NCBI RefSeq assembly: GCF_003946045.1
Contig: NZ_RHNW01000011.1
Span: 50,265 to 114,264 of the forward strand
Source: Levilactobacillus mulengensis
GTDB lineage: Bacteria; Bacillota; Bacilli; Lactobacillales; Lactobacillaceae
DNA length: 64,000 bases
Reading direction: 5' to 3'
Shown here: in pieces, positions 43,149-52,742 of the stretch
Layout of the letters: each line of letters begins with the position of its first letter
Position numbering within the stretch: the stretch's first letter is position 1
Notes under the pieces: generated by a model
What the model was told of the DNA's origin: nothing
Seen by the model: the letters and a program-made list of their open reading frames with translations, nothing else
Database searches by the model: none
Made by a program: the position numbers and the translations under genes

Positions 43149-44210
43149 ATGATAACGGAAAAGGGAGTGGGTCCAACGGATAAGCGAAATTTAATTTTAG
43201 CGTTCGAATCAAGTTGTGACGAAACGAGTGTGGCGGTCATTGAAGATGGCCACAAGATTCTGTCAAACATTGTGGCAACGCAGATCAAGAGTCACCAGCG
43301 CTTTGGTGGCGTGGTGCCCGAGGTGGCGAGTCGGCACCACATTGAAGAGGTCACGCTGTGCATCAAGGACGCGCTGACTGAGGCCGAAGTCGGGTATGAC
43401 GACTTGGATGCCGTGGCTGTGACGTATGGTCCCGGTCTGGTCGGTGCCCTGTTGATTGGGGTCACGGCGGCCAAGACGGTGGCCTTTGCCCACAACTTAC
43501 CGCTGATTCCCGTCAACCACATGGCCGGTCACATTTATGCGGCCCGTTACGTGGAACCGATTGAATTCCCTGCGATGGCTTTACTGGTTTCCGGTGGTCA
43601 TACGGAACTGGTCTACATGCCAGCTGAAAATGAATTTGAAATCATCGGTGAAACGCGCGATGACGCGGCCGGTGAAGCCTACGACAAGGTCGGCCGGGTG
43701 ATGGGCGTCAACTATCCTGCCGGGAAGACCGTGGACGAGTGGGCGCACCAGGGCCACGACACGTTTAACTTCCCCCGTGCCATGGAGAAGGACGACAACT
43801 TTGACTTTAGCTTTAGTGGGTTGAAGAGTGCCTTCATCAACACGACCCACCACGCCGACCAGATTGGCGAAACGCTTAGCAAGCAAGACTTAGCGGCTAG
43901 TTTCCAGCAGGCCGTTGTCGATGTCTTGGCTGAAAAGACGCAGCGCGCCTTGGCCGATTACCCCGTTCACCAGCTGATCTTGGCCGGTGGGGTGGCGGCT
44001 AATCATGGTCTGCGAGACCGTTTAGCCAGTGACTTGGCCAGCAACCCAACGACGCACTTGGTCAAAGCCCCGCTGAAATTGTGTGGGGACAATGCGGCCA
44101 TGATCGGCGCCTTTGCGAACGTGGCTTACCGTCACGGTGTCTTCGCTGATGCCACGTTGAATGCCGACCCCAGTTTGGAATTCGACTGGGCGGCTGATTC
44201 AGCCAAGTAG
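43149..44210 (+). CDS. tsaD: tRNA threonylcarbamoyladenosine synthase TsaD
   Basis: [18 protein letters not shown], iron ligands HMAGHIYAA (HxxxH, about 121-125) and a C-terminal Asp in [12 protein letters not shown] (about 315). Transfers threonylcarbamoyl to A37. 353 residues from ATG 43149, which lacks a ribosome binding site. AAGGGAG (43160-43166) would suit a start near 43176, where the codon is ACG; the true start is therefore open. Confidence 0.95.
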   Translation: MITEKGVGPTDKRNLILAFESSCDETSVAVIEDGHKILSNIVATQIKSHQRFGGVVPEVASRHHIEEVTLCIKDALTEAEVGYDDLDAVAVTYGPGLVGALLIGVTAAKTVAFAHNLPLIPVNHMAGHIYAARYVEPIEFPAMALLVSGGHTELVYMPAENEFEIIGETRDDAAGEAYDKVGRVMGVNYPAGKTVDEWAHQGHDTFNFPRAMEKDDNFDFSFSGLKSAFINTTHHADQIGETLSKQDLAASFQQAVVDVLAEKTQRALADYPVHQLILAGGVAANHGLRDRLASDLASNPTTHLVKAPLKLCGDNAAMIGAFANVAYRHGVFADATLNADPSLEFDWAADSAK

Positions 44211-44234
44211 GTCAGCCGCGAAGGGAGCATGCCC

Positions 44235-45299
44235 ATGACGCCAGCAGAACTTTTGGCTTACCGGTTATTTCAGCAGGGGGTGTTAACGGCTGATGCACCA
44301 ATATTGCAGCCGGTTACGCAGGTGATGGGGATTCAAGCCCAGAATCAGCGGGTCGCCGAACTGACCATCGCGCTACAAACGCAGGCCAGCATGGCCGAGT
44401 TGACGGCGCTGTATCAGACGCGGCAACTGGTTCGCTCCTGGGGACAACGGTGGACGCTACACCTCTATACCACGGCGGACTGGCAGTTGATGATCAACGC
44501 CCGGCAAACGGAGCGGCTCCCCAAAGCTTATTTTGAGGGACAGTCCGAGCAGGTCCATGCCGTAGCCGATGAGATTGCGGCGGTCCTGCAGCATCAGGAG
44601 CTGTCCAAGGCGGATTACCTGACCTGTGTGGCCGAGCGGGTTCCTGACCTGAAGCGCTCACGGAACTTTGACTATGCGGTACTCCAGGTGCTGGAAGCGC
44701 AAGGTCGAGCCGTGATGCCGGGTCAGCCGGGGCAGAGTCAGTTTCACCTGTTTCGACCGGACTTTACCCGGGTTGACCAGCAAGTGGCGACACAGGAACT
44801 GATTCGTCGCTACCTGATGGGATTCGGTCCCGCCACGTTGACGGACTTTGTCAAATGGTCGGGCGTTAAGATTGGCAAGGCCCGGCCGGCGTGGCGCGTG
44901 GTTGAACCCGAGTTGACGCCCGTGACGGTTGCGGGTAAAACGCTGTGGCTGATGCAGGCAGTGTCGGCCCAGCGGTTACGAGAAATAACGGCAGAGGTGG
45001 CCGACCGCACGCTGATTGCGCCGCGGTTCAGTTCACTCATGACCGGCTACCAGCAAAAGGCCTGGTTGGTCGACTCCAAACTACAGTCAAAAATGTGGAC
45101 CGTGAATGGGATCCTGATGGCCCCAATTATTGCCAACGGCCAGTTGGTCGGCCACTGGAATTATCAGATTTCGGGGAAACGGATGCGGTTTACGGTAACG
45201 CGTTGGGGTGACTTTGATCAGCCAGTTGTGGAGAGATTCTTCCGGCGTATCGCCGAGTTCTGCCAGTTAACGTATGACGGCATTTCGGTTACTGATTAG
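44235..45299 (+). CDS. Winged-helix DNA-binding protein, AlkZ-like (HTH_42 family)
   Basis: About 354 residues. QVMGIQAQNQ (about 28-37) carries the Q-x-Q motif of AlkZ/YcaQ DNA glycosylases; RSWGQRWTLHLY (about 72-83) and the C-terminal PRFSSLMTGYQQKAWLVDSK...ILMAPIIANGQLVGHW also follow the family. AlkZ unhooks interstrand crosslinks; whether this member does is not shown. ATG 44235 gives 8-base spacing to AAGGGAG; ATG 44229 is too near. Confidence 0.8.
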   Translation: MTPAELLAYRLFQQGVLTADAPILQPVTQVMGIQAQNQRVAELTIALQTQASMAELTALYQTRQLVRSWGQRWTLHLYTTADWQLMINARQTERLPKAYFEGQSEQVHAVADEIAAVLQHQELSKADYLTCVAERVPDLKRSRNFDYAVLQVLEAQGRAVMPGQPGQSQFHLFRPDFTRVDQQVATQELIRRYLMGFGPATLTDFVKWSGVKIGKARPAWRVVEPELTPVTVAGKTLWLMQAVSAQRLREITAEVADRTLIAPRFSSLMTGYQQKAWLVDSKLQSKMWTVNGILMAPIIANGQLVGHWNYQISGKRMRFTVTRWGDFDQPVVERFFRRIAEFCQLTYDGISVTD

Positions 45300-45324
45300 G
45301 CGCAATGGTTTTGGTGGTGTCTTT

Positions 45325-45572
45325 GGACTGGTGAAGATGGGCCAGAGCATGATCCTGGCCGTTCCCGGCGGCGGACTCAAGGTGCCCTGCTATGGGGTCG
45401 GTTCCAGCCTGAGGGGCGGTCTGGGACCTCGACTTTGAGCCGAGAGGCGGTCTCAAAGGTCGTCCCGCGGACTAGGCTGGACAAGAACTCCAGCCAAGAC
45501 CGCCGACACAGCTAGGCACCTTGGTCCGCCTCTGGTCACTGACATTATCATGTCGGCTAATTTTCACTATCC
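45325..45572 (-). ncRNA. Structured dispersed RNA element, copy D
   Basis: Minus-strand copy. Terminal helix GGATAGTGAAAAT (45572-45560) with ATCTTCACCAGTCC (to 45325), including wobbles. P2 GGCGGAC / GTCCGCC (45530-45524 and 45376-45370); hairpin GGCTGGA / TCCAGCC; second hairpin CTTTGAG.CCG / CGGCTCAAAG; P3 GCTGTG / CATAGC (one G-U where others have CACAGC). GTGACCAG, CAGGCTGGA and GCCGGGAACGG are kept. It faces away from element E and does not precede a gene on its strand; downstream is the antisense end of the AlkZ-like gene. Confidence 0.85.
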
Positions 45573-45661
45573 GGTGTCTGACATGGTTTAATCCTAATCG
45601 TTTTGGCGGCTTGAGGTTACATTAGCGTGGGGTGCACATATTTAAATAGAATAAATGACGC

Positions 45662-45694
45662 GGTCGTTTCCATTTTTATTGGGAACGACTTTTT
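45662..45694 (+). terminator. Terminator between elements D and E
   Basis: GGTCGTTTCC (45662-45671) / GGGAACGAC (45681-45689) then five Ts. Plus-strand orientation; a weak promoter-like stretch precedes it. Confidence 0.7.
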
Positions 45695-45770
45695 AATAAG
45701 GATGTTTTACGGCGAATCGTCCTCGTTTGAAGTGGCGGAAATTCCGTATTGATGGGCTAAGCCGAAGTGA

Positions 45771-45947
45771 GCCGCAGGGTGGGGGAAAATAAGCCTAGCC
45801 GTGGGAGTTTCCTTAGCGGCTTGGCCGCTTAGGAAACTGATATCTTTGAGACGCGTTTCTCAGCGGCTCAAAGTAAGTCTGGAGAACGGTTTTTGGCTCC
45901 AGGCGTTCGCCCACCGCGGACCGGTCTTATTTTCCCCACCCGGAGGC
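45771..45947 (+). ncRNA. Structured dispersed RNA element, copy E (compact variant)
   Basis: GGGCTAAGCC (45754) then GCCGCAGGG (45771) to CCCGGAGGC (45947). Terminal helix GGGTGGGGGAAAATAAG 45777-45793 / CTTATTTTCCCCACCC 45926-45941, 16 bp with one bulged G. Hairpin CTTTGAGACGC 45844-45854 / GCGGCTCAAAG 45863-45873 corresponds to the second hairpin of the others. The GTGACCAG-P2-P3 module is absent; in its place is GTTTCCTTAGCGGC / GCCGCTTAGGAAAC. The SDR gene downstream has its own promoter. Confidence 0.8.
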
Positions 45948-45958
45948 ACGATAAAAGC

Positions 45959-45990
45959 GTTTACATATAAACGGCAATCTGCAGTATACT
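45959..45990 (+). promoter_or_regulatory. Promoter of the SDR gene
   Basis: TTTACA, 17 bases, TATACT (about 45960-45988), 26 bases before ATG 46014. It separates element E from the gene. Confidence 0.75.
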
Positions 45991-46013
45991 AAAAAGCAAA
46001 GGAGTGATGTGTC

Positions 46014-46730
46014 ATGGGTAAGCTAGAGAACAAGGTAGCCGTTGTTACGGGTGGCTCGTCCGGAATCGGACTGGCAACGATTCAAAAGTTTACGGCGGAG
46101 GGTGCGACGGCGGTGTCCGCTGACGTGACGGCTCCTGCCGACGCCGAAATTGCGTTTATCAAGACGGACGTCACGGATGAGCAGTCTCTGCAAGCCATGG
46201 TCAATCAGGTGGTCAGCCAGTACGGTCATTTGGACATTCTGGTGGCCAATGCTGGGGTTGCCGAGCAGAAGGCCGGTGTGGCCGACATTGACATGGCCAA
46301 CTGGAATAAGGTCATCGCAATTGATTTGACCGGTGTCGTGTTGACCAATAAGGTCGCCGTTGCCCAGATGGTGAAGCAGGGGAGCGGGAGCGTCGTTAAC
46401 ATGAGCTCGATTCTCGGGGTCGTGGGCGCTGCCAAATCTCAAGCCTACTCCGCGGCCAAGGCTGGTGTGGCCAACTATACCAAGTCCCAGGCGGTCACCT
46501 ATGCGCAACAGGGCATTCGGTTCAACTCGGTGGCACCAGGCTACGTGGCAACACCCCTTCTGAAGACGTTGCCGCCAGAGGTGACTGGCCCGATGGTGGG
46601 CAAGATGCCAATCGGCCGGCTAGCCGAACCGGCGGAAATTGCCAATGTCATTGCCTTTATCGCCAGTGATGAGGCTTCATTTGTGACCGGCGCCACGATT
46701 AACGTTGACGGCGGATACACCGCCTTATAA
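46014..46730 (+). CDS. Short-chain dehydrogenase/reductase (FabG-like)
   Basis: 238 residues. Cofactor motif VTGGSSGIG (about 10-18), LVANAG (about 75-80), Ser in VNMSSILG (about 128) and YSAAK (about 143-147), ending with VTGATINVDGGYTAL. NAD(P)-dependent oxidoreductase of unknown substrate; not in a fatty-acid cluster, so a catabolic alcohol or diacetyl-type substrate is as likely as 3-oxoacyl-ACP. AAGGAGTG precedes ATG 46014. Confidence 0.9.
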   Translation: MGKLENKVAVVTGGSSGIGLATIQKFTAEGATAVSADVTAPADAEIAFIKTDVTDEQSLQAMVNQVVSQYGHLDILVANAGVAEQKAGVADIDMANWNKVIAIDLTGVVLTNKVAVAQMVKQGSGSVVNMSSILGVVGAAKSQAYSAAKAGVANYTKSQAVTYAQQGIRFNSVAPGYVATPLLKTLPPEVTGPMVGKMPIGRLAEPAEIANVIAFIASDEASFVTGATINVDGGYTAL

Positions 46731-46741
46731 AAGGGTAAATT

Positions 46742-46792
46742 AAAACCGCTTCACCTGTGTCCCTTAGGGGATAACAGGTGAAACGGCTTTTT
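46742..46792. terminator. Bidirectional terminator SDR / ydiF
   Basis: AAAACCGCTTCACCTGT pairs with ACAGGTGAAACGGCTTTTT around a CCC..GGG inner stem. Confidence 0.9.
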
Positions 46793-46794
46793 AA

Positions 46795-48747
46795 TTAATC
46801 ATCAAAATCTTCTAAGGCTAAACTTTTTTCCGTCCATTCCTCTTCGGTGGCGTCGAGGTCAGTGGTGACCGCAGTCAATTGGGCCTGCAGGTCAGCCAGT
46901 TTCTCGGCGTCATTGAAGTTGTCCGGCGAACTCATGTCGGTTTCGATAACCGTTTTCTGTTGTTCAAGGTCACCGAGTTTGGCTTCTAGCGCGTCGACCT
47001 GGCGGCTCAATTTCCGCTTGGCCTTCTGTTGTTCCTTTTGCTGCTGGTAGTCGACCTGCGTTTGCTTCGGTGCGGTCACGGTTGGGTGGGCTTCCTCAGC
47101 TTCGGCAGCTTCCTTGGCGGCGTAGGCATCCTGTTCCGCCTTTTTCTCCATGTAGTAATCATAGTTACCCAGGTAGCGGGTCGTGCCGGTTGGGGCCAAT
47201 TCGACGACCTGTGTGGCCACTTGGTTGATGAAATACCGGTCATGGGAAACGAAGAGGATGGTGCCGTCGAATTCATTCAGGGCATTTTCCAAGACCTCGC
47301 GGCTGTCGATGTCCAAATGGTTCGTCGGTTCGTCTAGCATCAGGAAGTTATCGTGCCGTAACGCCAGCTTGGTCAGCAGGAGCCGCGCCCGCTCACCCCC
47401 GCTGAGACTGTGAACGCTCTTGTCGACGTTGCTGCCGGTAAATAGAAAACTTCCGAGGATGGAGCGAATATCGCCTTCGGGGGTTGTGGGATGGTCGTCC
47501 CACAGTTCATGCAAGACGGTTTTCTTCTCGTGCAACGTGGCTTGGTCTTGGTCGTAGTACCCGGTATCCACGCCGGTGCCAAAGATGATTTGACCCTGAA
47601 TGGCGGGAATGCGACCCAGAATCGTTTTCAACAAGGTGGATTTTCCGATACCATTGGGGCCGACGATGGCGACGGCTTGGTGTTTCTTGATATCGAGGGT
47701 GACCGGGGCGCAGAGAATCTGTTGGTCGTAGCCAACGGCGCCATTGACCACGTCTAACACGACGTTCCCACTTTGGCGGTGTGGGGTGAAGGAGAAGCGC
47801 GCGACCTTTTCATCGCCCTCGGGCTTCTCCATGCGGTCCATCTTGTCCAGCTGTTTTCGCCGAGCCTGTGCCCGTTTCGTCGTCGAGGCCCGGACGATGT
47901 TCTTGTTCACAAAGTCCTCGAGCTTGCCGATCTCAGACTGCTGCTTGTCGTATTCCTTCCATTCACGCCGCAACCGTTCGGCTTTAGCGGAAATGTAGTG
48001 GGAATAGTTGCCCGGATAGTGGACCAGGCCGCCGTGTGCCATGTCATAGACGTCGTTGACCACGTGATCCAGGAAGTACCGGTCATGGGAAACGACGAGA
48101 ATGGCGCCCGAATAGCCCTGGAGGTAGCCTTCGAGCCAAGTTAACGTTTCAACGTCCAAATGGTTCGTGGGTTCGTCCAAAATCAGTAAGTCCGGCCGTT
48201 CCAGCAGCAGTTTAGCCAGGGCCAATTGGGTTCGTTGGCCACCCGAGAGTTCATTGATGGGTTTATCGTAGTATTCCTCGCCAAATTCAAACCCGTGCAG
48301 CACGCCGCGAATCTCGGCCTGATAGCCGTAGCCGTTGTGGTCGCTAAAATCTTGTTGGAGCTGATCGTAGGTCGCACTGATTTGGGCAAACTGTTCCTCG
48401 TCGGCAATGATGGCGGGGTCACTCATTTGCGTTTCAAGTTCGTGAATCCGCTTTTCTGTCGCTCGAACCTCGGCGAAGACGTCCAGCATTTCGTTCCAGA
48501 CCGTTTTAGATGAGGCTAAGCCAGCGTTTTGCGCCTGGTAGCCCAGGGTAAGTCCCCGTTTAGTGGTAATTTGACCGACATCCGGGGTGGTTTCGCCGGC
48601 AATCATTTTGAGCAGGGTGGATTTCCCAGCACCGTTGCGGCCAACTAGGGCGACGCGACCGTGTTCGGGGACATCCAGACTGACATTTTCAAACAGGACG
48701 GTGGCGCCGAATCGGCGGGTAACCTGTTGCACTTGTAAAAGTATCAC
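46795..48747 (-). CDS. ydiF: ABC-F family ATPase (YdiF type)
   Basis: 650 residues, no membrane domain. Two ABC cassettes: GRNGAGKST (about 36-44) with LSGGQRTQLALA (about 155) and DEPTNHLD; linker rich in charged residues (about 240-320); GPNGIGKST (about 358) with LSGGERARLLL and DEPTNHLD. C-terminal coiled coil (about 555-645). ABC-F proteins act at the ribosomal E site, in translation of difficult sequences or in antibiotic resistance. Position between tsaD and rex is that of B. subtilis ydiF, so a housekeeping role is more likely. AAGGAGGT before the start. Confidence 0.93.
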   Translation of the reverse strand: MILLQVQQVTRRFGATVLFENVSLDVPEHGRVALVGRNGAGKSTLLKMIAGETTPDVGQITTKRGLTLGYQAQNAGLASSKTVWNEMLDVFAEVRATEKRIHELETQMSDPAIIADEEQFAQISATYDQLQQDFSDHNGYGYQAEIRGVLHGFEFGEEYYDKPINELSGGQRTQLALAKLLLERPDLLILDEPTNHLDVETLTWLEGYLQGYSGAILVVSHDRYFLDHVVNDVYDMAHGGLVHYPGNYSHYISAKAERLRREWKEYDKQQSEIGKLEDFVNKNIVRASTTKRAQARRKQLDKMDRMEKPEGDEKVARFSFTPHRQSGNVVLDVVNGAVGYDQQILCAPVTLDIKKHQAVAIVGPNGIGKSTLLKTILGRIPAIQGQIIFGTGVDTGYYDQDQATLHEKKTVLHELWDDHPTTPEGDIRSILGSFLFTGSNVDKSVHSLSGGERARLLLTKLALRHDNFLMLDEPTNHLDIDSREVLENALNEFDGTILFVSHDRYFINQVATQVVELAPTGTTRYLGNYDYYMEKKAEQDAYAAKEAAEAEEAHPTVTAPKQTQVDYQQQKEQQKAKRKLSRQVDALEAKLGDLEQQKTVIETDMSSPDNFNDAEKLADLQAQLTAVTTDLDATEEEWTEKSLALEDFDD

Positions 48748-48808
48748 GGTGAACCGACCTCCTTATATTTTTTAGTTTAATTCATGTTGGTAGTTAATTA
48801 ATTGTTCA

Positions 48809-48907
48809 TTGGTCAACTGAAGCGAAAGCCACGGAAAGCAAGTGTGACTGTGGCTCCCAGCTATTTTCGCCAGGACGGAACTGACCAACGCAGATACGTC
48901 TATTTTA
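48809..48907 (-). promoter_or_regulatory. ydiF promoter and structured leader
   Basis: On minus, an extended -10 TGCTAAAAT (-10 at 48907-48902) precedes nested pairing TTGGTCA (48888-48882) / TGACCAA (48815-48809), CGAAA / TTTCG and GCCAC / GTGGC. The leader is about 150 bases. ABC-F genes are often controlled by ribosome-mediated attenuation; no leader peptide was worked out here. Confidence 0.55.
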
Positions 48908-48942
48908 GCATATTCTGGGATTAGACCGAAATTAGTAAAGAA

Positions 48943-49017
48943 TTGTGAAAAATATTTGCAAATTCTTTCACAAGGCCGGTGGTTATGCTATAATTTGTAA
49001 GAAAGTCAATTTCACAA
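48943..49017 (+). promoter_or_regulatory. rex promoter with Rex-type operators
   Basis: TTGTGAAA (48943-48950) and TTTCACAA (48966-48973) flank a 15-base spacer centred on TTTGCAAA, so two overlapping TTGTGAAAnnnnTTTGCAA-like sites may exist. TTTCACAA overlaps the -35; TATAAT is at 48989-48994. A further half-site TTTCACAA is at 49010-49017. Fits autoregulation by the NADH-sensing repressor. Confidence 0.75.
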
Positions 49018-49092
49018 TCAGGATGTCATTTAGAGAAAGATGTTATCACCGACTGGTGGTAACTCGTAATATTGATTAGGAGGTCTCGTTTT

Positions 49093-49728
49093 TTGACTGA
49101 ACAAAAGATTCCCCGCGCTACAGCAAAGCGGTTACCCATTTACTATCGTTACTTAAACATTTTGTTGGATGCAGACAAAACGCGTGTTTCTTCGACAGAA
49201 TTGTCAGAAGCCGTTAAGGTTGACTCTGCCACCATTCGTCGTGATTTCTCGTACTTCGGTGCTCTCGGTAAACGGGGATACGGTTACGATGTTGAGAGCT
49301 TAATTAAGTTCTTTAAGAAAATTTTGAACCAGGACCGGTTGACGAACGTTGCCTTGATTGGGGTCGGGAACTTGGGCCATGCGCTCTTGAACTTCAACTT
49401 CCATCAGGACGGCAACGTGCGGATTAGTGCTGCCTTTGACGTGAACGCAGATATTGCCAACACGATTCAAAGCGGTGTGCCGATCTACCCCATGTCAGAG
49501 TTGCGGACGCAGCTGGAAGAACAACAGATTCAAGTGGCTATTTTAACGGTCCCAGCCGATGTGGCCCAATCCGTGACGGACGATGCCGTTGCCGGCGGGG
49601 TGAAGGGGATTTTGAACTTCACACCACTGCGGGTCACGGTGCCTAAGGATGTCCGCGTGCAAAACGTTGATTTGACCAACGAATTGCAAACGCTGATCTA
49701 CTTCTTGGAACACTACAACAAAGAATAA
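49093..49728 (+). CDS. rex: Redox-sensing transcriptional repressor Rex
   Basis: 211 residues. Winged-helix N terminus ([51 protein letters not shown]) and a Rossmann domain with [12 protein letters not shown] (about 92-103). Senses NADH/NAD+ and represses fermentative and ribonucleotide genes in relatives. TTG 49093 is 8 bases from AGGAGG; an upstream in-frame TTG (49072) lies before that site. Confidence 0.95.
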   Translation: MTEQKIPRATAKRLPIYYRYLNILLDADKTRVSSTELSEAVKVDSATIRRDFSYFGALGKRGYGYDVESLIKFFKKILNQDRLTNVALIGVGNLGHALLNFNFHQDGNVRISAAFDVNADIANTIQSGVPIYPMSELRTQLEEQQIQVAILTVPADVAQSVTDDAVAGGVKGILNFTPLRVTVPKDVRVQNVDLTNELQTLIYFLEHYNKE

Positions 49729-49734
49729 TTAAGG

Positions 49735-49768
49735 AGTCGTAATCTAGTCTTAGGTTACGACTTTTTTG
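49735..49768 (+). terminator. rex terminator
   Basis: AGTCGTAA (49735-49742) / TTACGACT (49755-49762) then Ts. Confidence 0.88.
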
Positions 49769-49985
49769 TTGCCGTTTGTGAAAGTCGCCGGCTAATTTTG
49801 CCGATTTTTTTGAAAAAGGCCTTCACATTTGAGACTTTGTGATTGTGTACTTAAAAACAACCACGTTAATTGTGTTGACGGTCAGTTGATTGGGGGCATA
49901 GTCACTCAGGGGGTAACTGGACCATCCCCGTCGGCTAGTGTTGAAATTGGTCTATTTAGGTAGTCGTAATGCCCAGCCAGCAGCC

Positions 49986-50014
49986 TTGCCAGCAAAGATG
50001 GCGGTAGACATTAT
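49986..50014 (+). promoter_or_regulatory. Promoter of the rod-shaped RNA candidate
   Basis: TTGCCA (49986-49991), 17 bases, CATTAT (50009-50014). Start would be near 50021, exactly where the closing helix begins. The stretch 49769-49985 shows no gene. Confidence 0.55.
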
Positions 50015-50020
50015 CAAATT

Positions 50021-50298
50021 AGTAGCAATTTGCCAGGGGGTTAGTATGATAGGGACCAATGGGGATGACCAGTAAGGATGAGACTGGTTTAACATCAAGG
50101 CAGGTTATGGGCACAAAATAAGTGTGTTTGGCCTCCAGCTGGGCCCTAACGCCTACGACCATCGTGCTACTCACCTGGAGGCGCTGCCAATGAGATGCCA
50201 CCAGTCTTTGAGTATGAATAAATTCATACAATGTGCGGTCATCCTTAGGCCCACAAGGCATCGGTGGACTGACCAATTAGCACTCGAGAAATTGTTTG
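50021..50298 (+). ncRNA. Rod-shaped structured RNA candidate between rex and groES
   Basis: Nested helices on one axis: AGCAATTT 50024-50031 / AAATTGTT 50289-50296; GGTTAGT 50039-50045 / ACTGACC 50268-50274; GGATGACC 50063-50070 / GGTCATCC 50237-50244; AGACTGG 50081-50087 / CCAGTCT 50201-50207; CATC / GATG; GGCAG 50099-50103 / CTGCC 50184-50188; CCTCCAG 50132-50138 / CTGGAGG 50175-50181. A side hairpin GTATGAA/TTCATAC (50212-50229) lies on the 3' strand. A rod with side hairpin recalls 6S RNA, but it is longer than the usual 190 nt and no sequence motif was recognised. Confidence 0.65.
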
Positions 50299-50308
50299 CC
50301 AAATTCCT

Positions 50309-50374
50309 TGATTTTTACGAGGAAAAACCATATATTAGATATTGTGATTAGCACTTATGTTAGTCAAGTGCTAA
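50309..50374 (+). promoter_or_regulatory. groESL promoter and CIRCE operator
   Basis: TTGATT - 17 bases - TATATT (about 50308-50336). CIRCE: TTAGCACTT (50348-50356), nine bases, AAGTGCTAA (50366-50374), the HrcA operator. Extra half-site-like sequences TTAGCACTC (50277-50285) and GTGCTAA (about 50378-50384) lie around it. Confidence 0.9.
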
Positions 50375-50409
50375 CAGTGCTAAAAAGTAAGTTTATTGGA
50401 GGGATTCAA

Positions 50410-50694
50410 GTGTTAAAACCATTAGGAGACCGCGTCATTTTGGATCAACCACAAGAAGAAGAAACTACGGTTGGTGGCATTGTTTTAGCAAGTAATGCTC
50501 AGGAAAAGCCTTCAACGGCCAACGTCGTTGCTGTCAGCGATGGCCGTGTGTTAGACAATGGCGATAAGGTAGCCCCAGCTGTTAAGGTTGGCGACAAGGT
50601 ATTGTTCGATAAGTATGCCGGTACGGAAGTTAAGTACGAAGACAAGACTTACCTTGTTTTACACGAAAAGGATTTAGTCGCTGTCGTCGACTAA
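50410..50694 (+). CDS. groES: Co-chaperonin GroES
   Basis: 94 residues from GTG 50410: [28 protein letters not shown] holds the mobile loop (about 17-33). The frame is open to ATG 50296, but that stretch contains the promoter and CIRCE. TTGGAGGG is the ribosome binding site. HrcA/CIRCE-controlled with groEL. Confidence 0.97.
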   Translation: MLKPLGDRVILDQPQEEETTVGGIVLASNAQEKPSTANVVAVSDGRVLDNGDKVAPAVKVGDKVLFDKYAGTEVKYEDKTYLVLHEKDLVAVVD

Positions 50695-50751
50695 TTGCTT
50701 TCCCACTAATACGTGCAACTATTTAAAAAATTTAGTATGAGGTGAATGTAA

Positions 50752-52380
<1,629 letters not shown>

Positions 52381-52408
52381 GCGACTGCTTCATTAAAATG
52401 ATTATCAC

Positions 52409-52442
52409 AAAAACGAGAAGATTGCGATCTTCTCGTTTTTTT
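52409..52442 (+). terminator. groESL terminator
   Basis: AAAACGAGAAGAT / ATCTTCTCGTTTT with GCG loop and seven Ts. Confidence 0.93.
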
Positions 52443-52599
52443 CTGCGCAAATGCCGGTTTGTTAGGGTGATTCGACCCAAATTTCAGGGGAAAAAGAGTC
52501 GGTATATCAGGGATTAGGGGGTAGCAATAAAACAAAGCAAAAAGAAAGTCTTTATTTCTCTCGGCCTTTGCCGGATAATGGATAAGTTCGTTGAGAAAT

Positions 52600-52715
52600 T
52601 CTGGTGTTGCTAACTGCTAGAATTGTGGTAATGTGGAGCTAGTTGTAGTAGACTTACCACACATTCGGATTCAAGCTGAAAAGCACTTATTAACGGGCAT
52701 AGACCCGTTTTCATT
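52600..52715 (+). promoter_or_regulatory. kimA leader: hairpin and terminator-like stem
   Basis: TGTGGTAA 52624-52631 / TTACCACA 52654-52661 encloses 22 bases; AACGGG 52692-52697 / CCCGTT 52704-52709 is followed by TTTCATTATTT. A possible promoter TTGCTA...TAATGT lies at about 52608-52635. Could be attenuation control. I do not recognise the ydaO-type c-di-AMP riboswitch. The stretch 52443-52600 shows no gene. Confidence 0.4.
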
Positions 52716-52742
52716 ATTTATGGAGATAAGGAGTAAATAGTC

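Noticed and set aside
46795..48747. Antibiotic-resistance ABC-F
   Set aside because: Position between tsaD and rex is that of the housekeeping ydiF; nothing shows acquisition.
50021..50298. Calling the rod RNA 6S (ssrS)
   Set aside because: Shape is similar but length is greater and I could not identify 6S sequence signatures; left as an unassigned candidate.
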